DNA of 64,000 nucleotides from Streptomyces atroolivaceus (GCF_000717025.1 NZ_JNXG01000014.1:62001-126000); one strand, 5' to 3'. Positions 1 through 8,680 are shown, counted from the stretch's first letter. Notes: generated from the letters alone by a model not told the origin. Translations and numbers: made by a program.

Positions 1-12
1 ACGTCCGCAGCC

Positions 13-420
13 TCATGAAGCACGCGCCGCCCGCCCGATGCAGTACTCGAGCGATCGCTTCGTCGCGCGGCGGTGCTGTTGTGTGGCGAATGCCGAGTGA
101 GGTCTGCAGGCGGATGCCTCCGTTGCGAGCGGGTGGCCAGCGACGAGGGACGAAAGGGCGCGGGCTGCCGCACAGCCCATGTCGTGCAGCGGCTGCCGGA
201 CAGTCGTCAGGGGAGGAGCTGTGAGCCGCTTCGGGCAAGTCGTCGAACCCGACGACCGACACGTCATCGGGCACCCCCGAGGTCCAGAGCACGGGTGGCG
301 TCGAGAGCTCCGACCGCAAGGGGGTCCGCGCCCGTGACAATGGCTGTGGGGCTTGAGTGGTCAGGAGCTCGGTGACCGCGTGCAGGCCACCGGCCCAACG
401 CATAACTCCGTAAATCTACT
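13..420 (-). pseudogene. Decayed LacI-family regulator, C-terminal remnant
   Basis: Read on the minus strand in three alternating frames, this stretch rebuilds the end of a LacI-type sugar-binding domain. The pieces are GLHAVTELLTT, PTAIVTGADPLAVGALDATRALDLG, VPDDVSVVGFDDLPEAAHS and PLTTVRQPLHDMGCAAARALSSLVAG. Neighbouring pieces are joined only by one-base frame changes, near positions 350, 275 and 215. No LacI helix-turn-helix is visible upstream (higher coordinates), so the N-terminal half is missing. It lies downstream of a same-strand rhamnogalacturonan lyase, so it may once have been a local regulator. The family is clear; the exact ends are approximate. Confidence 0.65.
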
Positions 421-528
421 TCGAAAGACTTGAAGCTCAGCTTTGTGATGTGCGACCGCAGCCCACGGAACTTCGCCTCCTCCCCATCGCGCGTTCCATG
501 CGCTGCCACCCCGGCCGCGGACGACGAG

Positions 529-561
529 CGGCACCGGCGGATGTAACACCCGCCGGTGCCG
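529..561. terminator. Hairpin downstream of the PL11 gene
   Basis: Perfect 12-bp GC-rich stem CGGCACCGGCGG / CCGCCGGTGCCG with a 9-nt loop. It lies about 60 nt beyond the stop of the minus-strand lyase gene. There is no clear U-tract, as is common in Streptomyces. Confidence 0.6.
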
Positions 562-621
562 TCACAGCACTGGCCAGTCCCGATCTCCGGGCCTGTGCCC
601 GCCGCCCTGCAGCCGCGTTGT

Positions 622-2517
622 CTACTCGGCGGACTCGCCCACGTAGCTGATGTCGGGCCTGGGAGGTGCGGACATCTCGTGGCCGAGGTAGTAGTCCACC
701 TGATGCGACTGCATGTATCCCTTGACCGTCATGTCGTTGCGGTACGCGGGGTTGTGCGCCAGCGTGTACAGACGGTTGTCCGTCGCCTGATCGGTGGAGA
801 GGATCACGAGTTCGTTGTTGTCGGCGTTGGTGAAGACAGCCTCTTCGCGCCAGTCACCGAACAGATCACCGATCAACGTGGGGTTATCGGTGGACCCGAA
901 GCCCCTCGCACCGAGCTTCCATACGGTCTCGACCCGAGGCACGCTCCTGGCCGTACTCGGGGAGGCCGGGTTCCACTTCTCGATCTTGCCGTCGTTGAGC
1001 AGTTCCATGCCCAGGTCGCCGTCCCACCACAGTCCCAGCGCCGGCCAGGGCTGCAGTGAGGTGTTCTTCGCCAGGAGCTTGTTGGACTTGGCGTTGTAGA
1101 GGCCCGAGAAGGACCATGCTTCCATGCCGGGCTCATCGGGGTCGATGTCGCCGACCAGGCCGCGTCCGACGTCGACGATGCCCTTGGCACTGTGCTTCCA
1201 GATCATGCTGCCGTCGGTCGCGTCGTAGTAGTACTCGCGCAGACCGCTGGTGTTGTCCTGCTGGACTCCGTAGCCCTGAAGGCCGGGCCGGTCAGGGTCC
1301 ATCTTTCCGATGTACCAGCGGTCCCCGTGACCGATTCCCTGGTCCGCCAGCGAGTAGCGGAGGGTGCCGTCACCGTTGAGGACGAACCCGATCTCGGCGA
1401 CCTCGTCCTTGCCGTCGCCGTCGACATCGATGACACGCGTGTTGTGCCCGTCCGCGGCGGACTGTTTGCCGCGCAGCCATTTCCACTTCTGTTCGATCTT
1501 GCTGCCGTCGAACGTCCACGCGCCGATCATGAGGTTGAAGCCGCCCTTGCCGACGCGGTTCTTCATGAAGGACACCAGGGTGGGGGTGCGCCCGTCGAGA
1601 TGGCCCACAGCGAAGCGCGCGGCCAGCGGCCCGTCGGCGATGTAGTCGTCGGGGACGGGGGCCGTGGCTCGAGGGGCGCCTGTCAGGCCGTCGAGCATGG
1701 CGATGAACTGGCGGTCGCCTTTGGCCCGGGTGAACTTCGTGCCGTCGCCGAACGTCACACCGCCTGCGATACGCGCCGCCACCTCCGCCTTGCCGTCACC
1801 GTCGAAGTCGTAGACTGTCACGCCGTCCCAGTTGCCGGTGTCGATACTCGATGCCCCTCCTTCGATGTTGTTGACGTTCTTCCCGTTCGGCCCCATGTTC
1901 ATGGACCACAGGAAGGTGCCGTCGCTGCGATAGGCCTCAATGGTGCGTGGGGCGGTCTGCCTGTCGACGATGTAGTCGTACTCGCCGTCGCCGTCGAGGT
2001 CCCCGACCCACGTGAACTTGATCTGGGCGCCATCGCGCAGGGGTATCCGGACCACCGGTTCCTGGGCATGGTCCGCGGACAGCTCGAAAGTGCCACTGGG
2101 ACCTTGCTCCGTGCCGTCGACGACCGGGCGGACCCGGTAGCTGTTGCTCTGCGTCAGGTCGGCCGTGGTGTCCGTGAAGTTGGTGCCCTTGGTGAGCACC
2201 TGTGAGTTCAGCTTGGCGTATCCGCCACTCTCGCCGGTGGACCGGTAGACGTTGAAGCCGATTCCTTCGGGATCCAGTCCCAGCAGCCGCCAGGAGACGA
2301 GAACGTCGGTCGAGCTGCTGCGTACGGCCACGACTCCCCGACCGAGCTTCTCCATCGGTCGCGCCGTCGCAGATTCCGGGTCAGCAGAGGAAGGGTCTTG
2401 AGCGGCCATGCCCATCGGGGTGAAGTCGGTCAGCAGGGCCGCAGACAGGACCAACGCGGTCGAGCCAACGCCTGTGACCCACCAGCCGATCTTGCGACGT
2501 CGGTGCTTGGGGTGCAC
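622..2517 (-). CDS. Secreted rhamnogalacturonan lyase, PL11 family (copy 1)
   Basis: 631 aa. An arginine-rich start and hydrophobic stretch (residues 12-38, ending near GMAAQ) form a signal peptide, so the enzyme should be exported. The rest matches PL11 rhamnogalacturonan lyases (YesW/YesX type). A fibronectin-like N-terminal module (VVAVRSSSTDVLVSWRLLG) precedes a beta-propeller rich in calcium-binding loops such as GDLDGDGEYD, YDFDGDGKAE and VDVDGDGKDE. The family cleaves the rhamnose-galacturonate backbone of RG-I by beta-elimination. The GTG start has AGGAG 6 nt upstream. A close paralogue lies at 12924-14813, so the host carries two PL11 enzymes, perhaps one endo- and one exo-acting; the sequence alone does not say which. 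Confidence 0.93.
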   Translation of the reverse strand: MHPKHRRRKIGWWVTGVGSTALVLSAALLTDFTPMGMAAQDPSSADPESATARPMEKLGRGVVAVRSSSTDVLVSWRLLGLDPEGIGFNVYRSTGESGGYAKLNSQVLTKGTNFTDTTADLTQSNSYRVRPVVDGTEQGPSGTFELSADHAQEPVVRIPLRDGAQIKFTWVGDLDGDGEYDYIVDRQTAPRTIEAYRSDGTFLWSMNMGPNGKNVNNIEGGASSIDTGNWDGVTVYDFDGDGKAEVAARIAGGVTFGDGTKFTRAKGDRQFIAMLDGLTGAPRATAPVPDDYIADGPLAARFAVGHLDGRTPTLVSFMKNRVGKGGFNLMIGAWTFDGSKIEQKWKWLRGKQSAADGHNTRVIDVDGDGKDEVAEIGFVLNGDGTLRYSLADQGIGHGDRWYIGKMDPDRPGLQGYGVQQDNTSGLREYYYDATDGSMIWKHSAKGIVDVGRGLVGDIDPDEPGMEAWSFSGLYNAKSNKLLAKNTSLQPWPALGLWWDGDLGMELLNDGKIEKWNPASPSTARSVPRVETVWKLGARGFGSTDNPTLIGDLFGDWREEAVFTNADNNELVILSTDQATDNRLYTLAHNPAYRNDMTVKGYMQSHQVDYYLGHEMSAPPRPDISYVGESAE

Positions 2518-2527
2518 GTGAATCTCC

Positions 2528-2541
2528 TGTTACATGTGACA
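2528..2541. promoter_or_regulatory. Candidate operator palindrome before PL11 copy 1
   Basis: TGTTACATGTGACA is a near-perfect 14-bp palindrome touching the ribosome-binding site of the lyase gene. A half-copy, GTCACATGTG, recurs at about 2664. The 431-nt gap 2518-2948 holds no credible gene; I see only these motifs in it. No regulator can be assigned. Confidence 0.3.
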
Positions 2542-2948
2542 CGGAAGTGATGCGCAGCCGGGCAGGGCCCCGGCATCGCCTCCTGATCGAGCGCCTGACG
2601 ATTGGGAGACCCGCCCGGAGAGCGTCTGTCACAGAAAGCACGGCTGCTTTCCAAGTGGCGCCCGTCACATGTGCATTATCGGCCGTACGCCTTCGGCTCG
2701 GGGTAGCGGCGGCTGACGCCGACGGGCCGTCAGGTGCGCAGGAGACCGCACGGCAACGCGACCGGTCCGAGTCCGCAGTGCCGACCCGATGTAGAGCCTC
2801 GCCCAAATCCGGGCCCCTCGGAGGGGGAACAGGGCGGCCCTGCCGGTCGGTTACTCAGAGAAGGACCGCCGTCCGCCGAGGTGTGACGTCGACGGTGGCA
2901 GGAGGCGTCTCGTCGAGGCCACGGACCAGAGCTGCGCCGTCACCCGGT

Positions 2949-3686
2949 TCAGCGGCCCGAAGTGGGACTTTGCGTCACTGGGCCTTTGGAGCTCGCGGTT
3001 ATGCGGTCGAGGTCGTGCGCCGCCTTGGCCAGGAGATCGAGCATGGCGAGCTCCGCCCGCGCCGGGTCACGCTCCCGGACCGCGTCCAGCACTGCCTGAT
3101 GGCTGGGCACCGGGTCGTCGGCCGCGGCATGGGTGTGGACCAGCCGGTCGCGTTCCCGCAGACCTGGTTCGAGCAACATGTCCATGCGGGTCAGCATTTC
3201 GTTGCCGGTAGCCGCGAGAAGGGCCCGGTGGAAAGCAGCATCCGCCTCTGCCGCAGCTGTCGAGTCGGCCTGGGCCCGTCCCATGGCATCCAGGGCATCC
3301 TGGAGCGCGTCCAGGTCCGCTTCCGTCCGATGCACGGCAGCGCGGTGCGCGGCCGCGGGTTCGACGATGGAACGGACGTCCGCGAGGTCCCGCATCAGTT
3401 GTTCACCGCCGCCGCCGTCGACCCTCCAGCGAATGATGTCCGCGTCGAGGAGGTTCCAGCGGCTGCGCTCGGTGACGAAAGTCCCGCGCTTCTGGCGGGC
3501 GTCGATCAGCCCTTTGCTCGCAAGGACCTTGAGCGACTCGCGCATGACGGTGAGGCTCACATCGAGCTCCTCGCCCAGGGCACGAATGTCCAGGGTCGCC
3601 CCCACGGGGATGCTGCCGCTCACGATGCGGGTGCCGAGGATGTGCACAACCTGGCCATGTACACCTCGTCCGCTGTAGGACGCCAT
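2949..3686 (-). CDS. GntR/FadR-family regulator, DgoR-like
   Basis: 245 aa from the ATG at 3686, chosen over an upstream ATG (3776) because GAGGAG precedes it and the winged-helix domain starts at once. Residues 5-70 form the GntR HTH (RALGEELDVSLTVMRESLKVLASKGLIDARQKRGTF is the core). Residues 75-235 are an FCD effector domain. The linker motif WNLLDADIIRW resembles that of E. coli DgoR, the galactonate-responsive repressor. It is transcribed away from the lone SBP gene. The shared palindrome (3775-3787) lies about 90 nt upstream of its start, next to a possible -10 (TAAGAT). Inference: it autoregulates and controls the four palindrome-bearing units, with galactonate or a related acid as ligand. 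Confidence 0.85.
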   Translation of the reverse strand: MASYSGRGVHGQVVHILGTRIVSGSIPVGATLDIRALGEELDVSLTVMRESLKVLASKGLIDARQKRGTFVTERSRWNLLDADIIRWRVDGGGGEQLMRDLADVRSIVEPAAAHRAAVHRTEADLDALQDALDAMGRAQADSTAAAEADAAFHRALLAATGNEMLTRMDMLLEPGLRERDRLVHTHAAADDPVPSHQAVLDAVRERDPARAELAMLDLLAKAAHDLDRITASSKGPVTQSPTSGR

Positions 3687-3759
3687 GTCGCGCTCTCCTC
3701 TCGATGCGCACACCGTCGTGCGCGCATTGTGGGTGCTGCCGCTCGTGCGCAGTGATCGC

Positions 3760-3821
3760 ATCTTACCGGCATGCATTAATTATGAATACATCTTGACACT
3801 GCAGGGGCTCGCCCCCACGAT
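3760..3821. promoter_or_regulatory. Shared operator/promoter module, copy 1 (divergent)
   Basis: Plus strand: palindrome ATTAAT-T-ATGAAT (3775-3787), ACATC, -35 TTGACA (3793-3798), 17-nt spacer, -10 CACGAT (3816-3821). Minus strand: a possible gntR -10, TAAGAT, at 3760-3765. The same module occurs at 27514-27560 and, inverted, at 37494-37540. The palindrome is AT-rich in a GC-rich genome and abuts the -35, as expected for a repressor operator. Confidence 0.75.
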
Positions 3822-3862
3822 GAAGCCACTTCACCGAGCCGCACACGCAGGAGCCGCCTGTC

Positions 3863-3949
3863 ATGTTGTCGTTGCCCGCCCGAAAGTCGCACCCACCGCT
3901 CTCCAGGCACCTGCCCATGTGCGGCTCGGCATGGTGCGAGGAGCTGTGA
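3863..3949 (+). CDS. 28-codon leader ORF coupled to the SBP gene
   Basis: ATG at 3863 follows CAGGAG (3848-3853) in a 5' region that matches, almost base for base, the 5' region of the GH35 gene. The peptide begins MLSLPARKSHPPLSRHLPM, while GH35 begins MLSLQVRAPSVPLAGHLPM, so it looks like a copy of the first ~19 codons of GH35. Its stop overlaps the GTG of the SBP gene (CTGTGA), so translation is probably coupled. The shared promoter and 5' end probably arose by duplication. No function for the peptide itself is evident. Confidence 0.5.
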   Translation: MLSLPARKSHPPLSRHLPMCGSAWCEEL

Positions 3950-5274
3950 CAGGCCCCGGCCGAAGAGCCCTTCTGCGCGGCGCCGGCGGTCTCGGCCTGG
4001 GGCTGCTGACCGCCCCGGCCCTGGCCGCGTGCGGTACCGCCGACGCTGCGCCGGTCCGGTCCGGCAAGGTCGGCATCAGTGTCTGGACTCATGACCCCGG
4101 CTACATCAAGACGTTCGAGACGGCGGTGAAGGACTCCGCGCTGATGCGCGGCTCTCCCTTCGACTTCCGGATACGGTCCACCAGCACGGCCCCCAGTGAT
4201 GTCGTGACACGAATGGTCGCGCAAGCGGTCGCTGACGGGAACACCCCCGACCTTGCCGGCATCGTCGTGGACCAGTTCTCCCGTGTCATGGGCTCATCCA
4301 TCGCCGAGAACCTCTTCGTCGACCTGACGGAGACCATACGGCCTCTGGGCGACGATCTTCTGAAACTCGCCCCCTATGTGGTCGACGGCATCGCCTACGG
4401 CCTGGACTCCGACAATTCGATCACAGTCCTCTACTACCGGCAGGACGTGTTCGACAAGTACCACGTGCCCGAGGACGTCGGGACGTGGGAGGAACTGGCG
4501 GAACACGGAGAGCGGCTGCACTCCGACCACAACATCAGCCTGGGCATGGTCTCCACCGGCGACAACGTGTCGGTCGTCAACGGATTTCTGCAGCTTCTGC
4601 TGCAACGCGGCGGCGGGTTCTTCGACCCGACCGGCGAACTGGTGCTGGACTCCCCCGAAGCCGTCGAGGTACTGGAGTTCATGAGCCGCGGTGTGCGCAC
4701 CGGGGTCCTGCTCGCCCTGCCGGACCCGTACGGCAGCGCGTGCGCCGCGGCACTCAAGTCCGGGCGGCTGGCAGCCACGGCCATGCCCAACTGGTACAAC
4801 GCGTACGGGCTGCAGGCCAACGTGCCTGATCAGAAGGGCAGATGGCGGATGCGGACACTGCCGCGCTTCGCCGGCGGCGGACATCTCGCCTCCACCTTGG
4901 GTGGCACTGCGTTCACCGTGCTGAAGGACAAGCCCAACACGGACGCCGCCCTGGAACTGCTGCGACGGGTCTATCTCAGCCGTGAGGGGCAGATCCTGCG
5001 CTACAGGTCCGGCGGCTTCCTGCCGACACTGAAGCCGCTGTACCAGGATCCTGAACTCCTCGGCGTGAAGGACGAATTCCTGGGTGGCCAGAGAGTGTTC
5101 GATGTCTACAGCCGAGCCGCTGCCGACCTGCCCCTCTTCTACCAGGCGCCCGGGATGCAGATCCTGATTGACGTTCTCGGCGGGCCGGTTCTCGACGCAC
5201 TCAAGGGACGTACCTCTCCAGCCGCCGCGATCAAGGCCGGACTCGCCGCCTACCGGCAGCAGGTGAAGCGATGA
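3946..5274 (+). CDS. Sugar ABC transporter substrate-binding lipoprotein (CUT1), orphan paralogue
   Basis: 442 aa from the GTG at 3946, exactly the length of its paralogue at 33756-35084. An in-frame ATG at 3931 is the alternative start. A short signal ends in the lipobox LAAC, so the protein should be lipid-anchored outside the membrane. The body (ISVWTHDPGYIKTFETAVKD at the mature start) is a family-1 solute-binding protein of the oligosaccharide class. No permease follows; the next gene encodes a cellulase-like protein. It probably feeds the permease pair at 31916-33759, giving one channel two receptors with perhaps different oligosaccharide preferences. It is expressed from shared promoter copy 1 and coupled to the leader ORF. 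Confidence 0.88.
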   Translation: MTGPGRRALLRGAGGLGLGLLTAPALAACGTADAAPVRSGKVGISVWTHDPGYIKTFETAVKDSALMRGSPFDFRIRSTSTAPSDVVTRMVAQAVADGNTPDLAGIVVDQFSRVMGSSIAENLFVDLTETIRPLGDDLLKLAPYVVDGIAYGLDSDNSITVLYYRQDVFDKYHVPEDVGTWEELAEHGERLHSDHNISLGMVSTGDNVSVVNGFLQLLLQRGGGFFDPTGELVLDSPEAVEVLEFMSRGVRTGVLLALPDPYGSACAAALKSGRLAATAMPNWYNAYGLQANVPDQKGRWRMRTLPRFAGGGHLASTLGGTAFTVLKDKPNTDAALELLRRVYLSREGQILRYRSGGFLPTLKPLYQDPELLGVKDEFLGGQRVFDVYSRAAADLPLFYQAPGMQILIDVLGGPVLDALKGRTSPAAAIKAGLAAYRQQVKR

Positions 5275-5351
5275 CCACGTCATCCGCCCTCCCCGTCTCT
5301 GCTTCCCGCCCCCGCTCACCCGCAAGCTGACCACGGAAGGCGCGCTCCACC

Positions 5352-6629
5352 ATGCCCACCCCACTGCCCGCCCATCTTCCCGCCACCCTCACCATCTCTC
5401 TGTGGGATTTCACCTGGTACACCCGCACCGGCCCCGGCGAGCCCTTCGCCGACCTCGACCGCGCCTTCGCCGAAGCGGTCGAGCGCGGCTACAACACCGT
5501 CCGTATCTGCGCCATGCCGCTGCTGCTCTTCGGCACCGGCCTCGACACCACAGGACTCCGCCTCGGCCCCCTGGGCGGCGACTACGGGCAGCGGGTGCGC
5601 TGGTACGACGTGCGCGGCACCACCGAGATCGACGCCCGTGCCCATCTGCTCACCCTGTTCGAGGCGGCCAGGCGGCACGACTGCTTCGTCATCCTCTCCA
5701 GCTGGGAGTACCAGCAGTCCCCCTCCTTCGCCGGTGACCGGGCCTGGTTCGACGCGATCATGGCCATCGCCCCCGAGCGCCGAGCGGAGGCGCTCGCCGA
5801 CGCACTGGCCGACCTCATCGACTTCCTGGCCGCCCATGACGGCCTGGACGACCGGGTCGCCTTCACCGAGCTCCACAACGAGGTCCAGGCAGGCCGCCTG
5901 GCCGAAGGACTCACGGACGACGACACCGTCGTGGCCCTCCGCCCCCGCCTGGAACGCGGCCTGGACCGCTTCCGCAAGCGGCACCCCGACCGGCCGGTCA
6001 CCGTCAACTACGCCCATGTGCCCGTCGGCTCGATGCGAGGCATCCCCCGCGACATCGACGTAGCCGTGTTCCATCCCTACGTCTACGGCGTCCTCGACGA
6101 GCTCCTCGACACCTACGCCCTGCGTGACTTCTCACGGCCCTTCCCCCAGGAACGCGCCGCGCGCGAGCTGCTCCGCCCCGGAGCGCCCGCGCTGGAGGAC
6201 TGGGCCCCGCCGGAGGAGGACCGGTGGCGCCTCGAAGCGACCGTTGTCGGCCTGCGCGAGGTCTACGTCCACGACTGGTGCGACCCGGACCTCTTCGACG
6301 CCTGGCTCTACGACCGCTACGCCGTCCACCGCTCCGCGATGGAAGCGAAGCTCAGCATCTGGATCGCGGCAGCCGCCGACTGGGCCGCCGAGGCGGGGGT
6401 GCCGTTCGTCTTCGGCGAGGGCTGGATCGGATACACGCCCCTGCACGGCACCTTCGAGGAGGGGCCGGTCGGCGCCGCGTTCTGCCGCCGTGCCGTCACC
6501 GAAGCCGCCCGGGCCGGGGCACGCGGAGCCGTCGTGTGTTCCAATGCCGCACCGCAGCATCCGATGTGGCAGGACATCCGCCTCCAGCAGGAGTGCAACG
6601 CCCTGCTGCGCGACCACCCTGTCGTCTGA
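5352..6629 (+). CDS. Cellulase-like TIM-barrel glycoside hydrolase (putative)
   Basis: 425 aa with no signal peptide, so probably cytoplasmic. The sequence reads as a clan GH-A-like barrel: SLWDFTWYTR at the N-terminus, TELHNEVQ near residue 175 (an E in the usual N-E acid/base position), and FVFGEGWIGY near residue 357 (a candidate nucleophile region). It resembles proteins annotated as 'cellulase-like family' beside actinobacterial sugar importers. It lies 77 nt after the SBP gene, presumably in the same transcript, and would act on imported oligosaccharides. Substrate is unknown; the locus suggests a galactan or RG-I fragment. The start is the first ATG, with GGAAGG upstream. Confidence 0.7.
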   Translation: MPTPLPAHLPATLTISLWDFTWYTRTGPGEPFADLDRAFAEAVERGYNTVRICAMPLLLFGTGLDTTGLRLGPLGGDYGQRVRWYDVRGTTEIDARAHLLTLFEAARRHDCFVILSSWEYQQSPSFAGDRAWFDAIMAIAPERRAEALADALADLIDFLAAHDGLDDRVAFTELHNEVQAGRLAEGLTDDDTVVALRPRLERGLDRFRKRHPDRPVTVNYAHVPVGSMRGIPRDIDVAVFHPYVYGVLDELLDTYALRDFSRPFPQERAARELLRPGAPALEDWAPPEEDRWRLEATVVGLREVYVHDWCDPDLFDAWLYDRYAVHRSAMEAKLSIWIAAAADWAAEAGVPFVFGEGWIGYTPLHGTFEEGPVGAAFCRRAVTEAARAGARGAVVCSNAAPQHPMWQDIRLQQECNALLRDHPVV

Positions 6630-6636
6630 TACGCCC

Positions 6637-6680
6637 TGGGCCGTGCGGGCCGCGCACATGTGCGTGGGCCGCACGGCCCA
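6637..6680. terminator. Bidirectional terminator hairpin
   Basis: A 44-nt near-perfect inverted repeat (20 of 22 pairs), with arms beginning TGGGCCGTGCGG and ending CCGCACGGCCCA. It lies between convergent genes ending at 6629 (+) and 6721 (-), so it can stop transcription both ways. Confidence 0.75.
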
Positions 6681-6720
6681 CACACATGTGCCGGTCACTG
6701 CTCCTGTTGGGGCCGGCGGG

Positions 6721-7644
6721 TCAGAGGACTCGATCGGCGAATGCCGCGGAGGCGGGCCGAGCGGCCGGGGCAATGGCATCGCACCGAGCCGTCAGTACCG
6801 CACCGTCCAGTGGCCCCGGCGCCTCCAAGCCGATAGCCGCAGTGGTCACAACGATGTGCTCACCCGTCAGACAGATACTGGACGGCTGGCCGGCCGGCAC
6901 CGGGACGGCCAGCAGCAGCGTGCCGTCGGGGGCGTAGCAGCGGATCTGCCCGGCTCCCCAGATCGCGCTCCACAAGCGGCCCTCGTTGTCCACCGTCATG
7001 CCGTCCGGGCTGCCTGCCGCCGGGTCGACCTGGAACACCGAACGGCGGTCGGAGAGCGTGGCGTCGGCGGGGTCGACCGTGTAGGCGTCGACGGTGCCCA
7101 CCGCACTGTCGGCCAGGTACATCGTGCGGCCGTCGGGGCTGAAGGCCGGGCCGTTCGGGATGGTCAGATCCCTGAGCACGGTCCGCATCGCGCCATCGGT
7201 GTCGAGCAGGTGCAGGGCACCCGCCCCCGGGGTGCCGTCGTAAGCCATCGTGCCTGCCCACATACGACCGGCCTGATCGCAGACCGCATCGTTCATACGA
7301 ATGCCAGGGCCGGTGCCGTCGGGCCCACCGATGCGCCGGACGACCTGCCCGGACCTGTCGAGCACGACGAAGCCCGTCCCAGCAGCGGCCAGCCACCCGT
7401 GTCGGCCTGCCTCTCCTGTCTTTCCGCAGGCCAGCGGAGCCACAGCACCGAGCGGCTCGTCGAGCCGGGCCATCTCCTCGAGTGACCGGTGCCCTTCGGC
7501 CGGTGCTCTCAGCAGCCGGCCTGCCAGGATGTCCACCAGCACCACCGTCCCGTCGGCAAGGAGCCGCGGCCCCTCCCCCAGCTCCAGCCGGTCCTCCGTC
7601 ATCGGCCGGAAGCGGCCGACCATGGGCACGTCGTACGCCGTCAT
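6721..7644 (-). CDS. SMP-30/gluconolactonase-family sugar lactonase
   Basis: 307 aa from the ATG at 7644 (GAGAGG upstream). This is a six-bladed SMP-30/regucalcin-type propeller. The metal-site motifs are visible: LGEGPRLL near the N-terminus (metal Glu), RMNDAVCDQAGRMWAGTM mid-protein, and SPDGMTVDNEGRLWSAIW for the C-terminal blade. The family opens aldonolactones to aldonic acids. It is the last gene of the minus-strand operon SDR-dgoD-aldolase-kinase-lactonase. Inference: it hydrolyses galactono-lactone made by the SDR, giving galactonate for the dehydratase. Rhamnono- or arabinono-lactone are alternatives. It is cytoplasmic, with no signal. Confidence 0.85.
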   Translation of the reverse strand: MTAYDVPMVGRFRPMTEDRLELGEGPRLLADGTVVLVDILAGRLLRAPAEGHRSLEEMARLDEPLGAVAPLACGKTGEAGRHGWLAAAGTGFVVLDRSGQVVRRIGGPDGTGPGIRMNDAVCDQAGRMWAGTMAYDGTPGAGALHLLDTDGAMRTVLRDLTIPNGPAFSPDGRTMYLADSAVGTVDAYTVDPADATLSDRRSVFQVDPAAGSPDGMTVDNEGRLWSAIWGAGQIRCYAPDGTLLLAVPVPAGQPSSICLTGEHIVVTTAAIGLEAPGPLDGAVLTARCDAIAPAARPASAAFADRVL

Positions 7645-7705
7645 GGCACAACCTCTCGTCCGCCCCGCGACCATGTCGCCACGGGGCGTGTTCGCTCGGA
7701 CAGGA

Positions 7706-8680
7706 TCAGCGGATGGCGCTGCCGGGGGTGGCGTCCAGCAGGGCCAGTTCGTCACGGTGGGGCAGCCCTTCCCAGTCGCCGTTCGAGGCGACGGCGAAGG
7801 CCGCGGTGGTGGTGCCACGCCGGAGCCTGGCGGCCGGACCGAGGGCGTCGAGCCGGCCGGACAGATACCCGGCGCAGAACGCGTCGCCCGCGCCGACGGT
7901 GTCGATGACCGGCACCGTACGGGCGGCTGCCCGCACCGGGGCCGCTCCGGGATGGTGCAGGTCGGCGCCGTCCGCGCCGCGTTTGACGACGACCTCTCCG
8001 ATGCCCGCCTCGAACAGTTCCGCGATCAGGTCTGCCTCCTCTCGCTGCGGGGCTGCCCCGGGGGCGGCGGAGAGGAGGGGAAGTTCGTCGTCGGACGCGA
8101 TCACGACATCCACGTACGGAAGCAGAGGGTGCAGTGCCTTTGCGGCGGCCTCCTGGCTCCACAGCCGGGTGCGGTGGTTGACGTCGAGAGTGACCGTCCA
8201 GCCGTGCTCGGCGGCGTACGCGGCAGCGGACCGGACCGCTGCCAGAGGGCCGTCGCCGAGCGCGCAGGTAATGCCGGTCAGATGCAGGATGCGGGCACCC
8301 GCTTCCAGAGCCGGGGCCAGGTCCTCTGGCCGCTGGCGGGAGGCGGCCGATCCCGCGCGCCAGTAGTGCACGCGTGCCAGGTCGGCGACGCGGCGCTCCC
8401 GGAGCATGGCGCCGGTCGGCGCCTGGGGATCCGTGGTGGCGTGGCTGGTCTCCACGCCCTCGCCGCGCAGGGTGCGAAGGATGACCCGGCCTGGTTCGTC
8501 GCTGCCGGTGCGTCCGGCCCACGAGACGCGGTGGCCGAGTCGCGCCAGGCCCACGGCGACGTTGAACTCGGCCCCCGCCACCGTCGTACGTGCCGTACCG
8601 CCCGCGCCCAGCGGCCCCTCCGTCTGCAACGAGAGCATGGCCTCACCGAAGGTGAGGACGTCCACGGCCGGGATGCTCAC
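7706..8680 (-). CDS. kdgK: PfkB-family 2-keto-3-deoxy-sugar-acid kinase
   Basis: 324 aa ribokinase-fold kinase. It has the N-terminal PfkB signature region (AGAEFNVAVGLARLG, residues 35-49) and the C-terminal catalytic motif DTVGAGDAFCAGYL (Asp base, anion hole GAGD). The family best fits 2-dehydro-3-deoxygluconokinase. Its start overlaps the aldolase stop by 4 nt, so translation is coupled. In this operon it would phosphorylate 2-keto-3-deoxygalactonate, and perhaps KDG derived from galacturonate. That role is held in E. coli by the unrelated DgoK, so this looks like non-orthologous replacement. Substrate specificity is inferred from context. Confidence 0.87.
   Translation of the reverse strand: MSIPAVDVLTFGEAMLSLQTEGPLGAGGTARTTVAGAEFNVAVGLARLGHRVSWAGRTGSDEPGRVILRTLRGEGVETSHATTDPQAPTGAMLRERRVADLARVHYWRAGSAASRQRPEDLAPALEAGARILHLTGITCALGDGPLAAVRSAAAYAAEHGWTVTLDVNHRTRLWSQEAAAKALHPLLPYVDVVIASDDELPLLSAAPGAAPQREEADLIAELFEAGIGEVVVKRGADGADLHHPGAAPVRAAARTVPVIDTVGAGDAFCAGYLSGRLDALGPAARLRRGTTTAAFAVASNGDWEGLPHRDELALLDATPGSAIR

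Noticed and set aside
1192..2205. Long plus-strand frame opposite the first PL11 gene
   Set aside because: Antisense shadow of a GC3-rich gene; no family resemblance and no start signal.
2547..3755. 402-residue plus-strand frame opposite the GntR gene
   Set aside because: The GntR frame has clear HTH and FCD sequence; this frame is its shadow plus intergenic DNA.
3820..3930. Longer starts for the SBP (MKPLHRA...) and the matching MNALHRA... frame near GH35
   Set aside because: The ATG lies in the last bases of the predicted -10 box, so it would not be on the transcript. The similarity reflects a copied 5' untranslated region.
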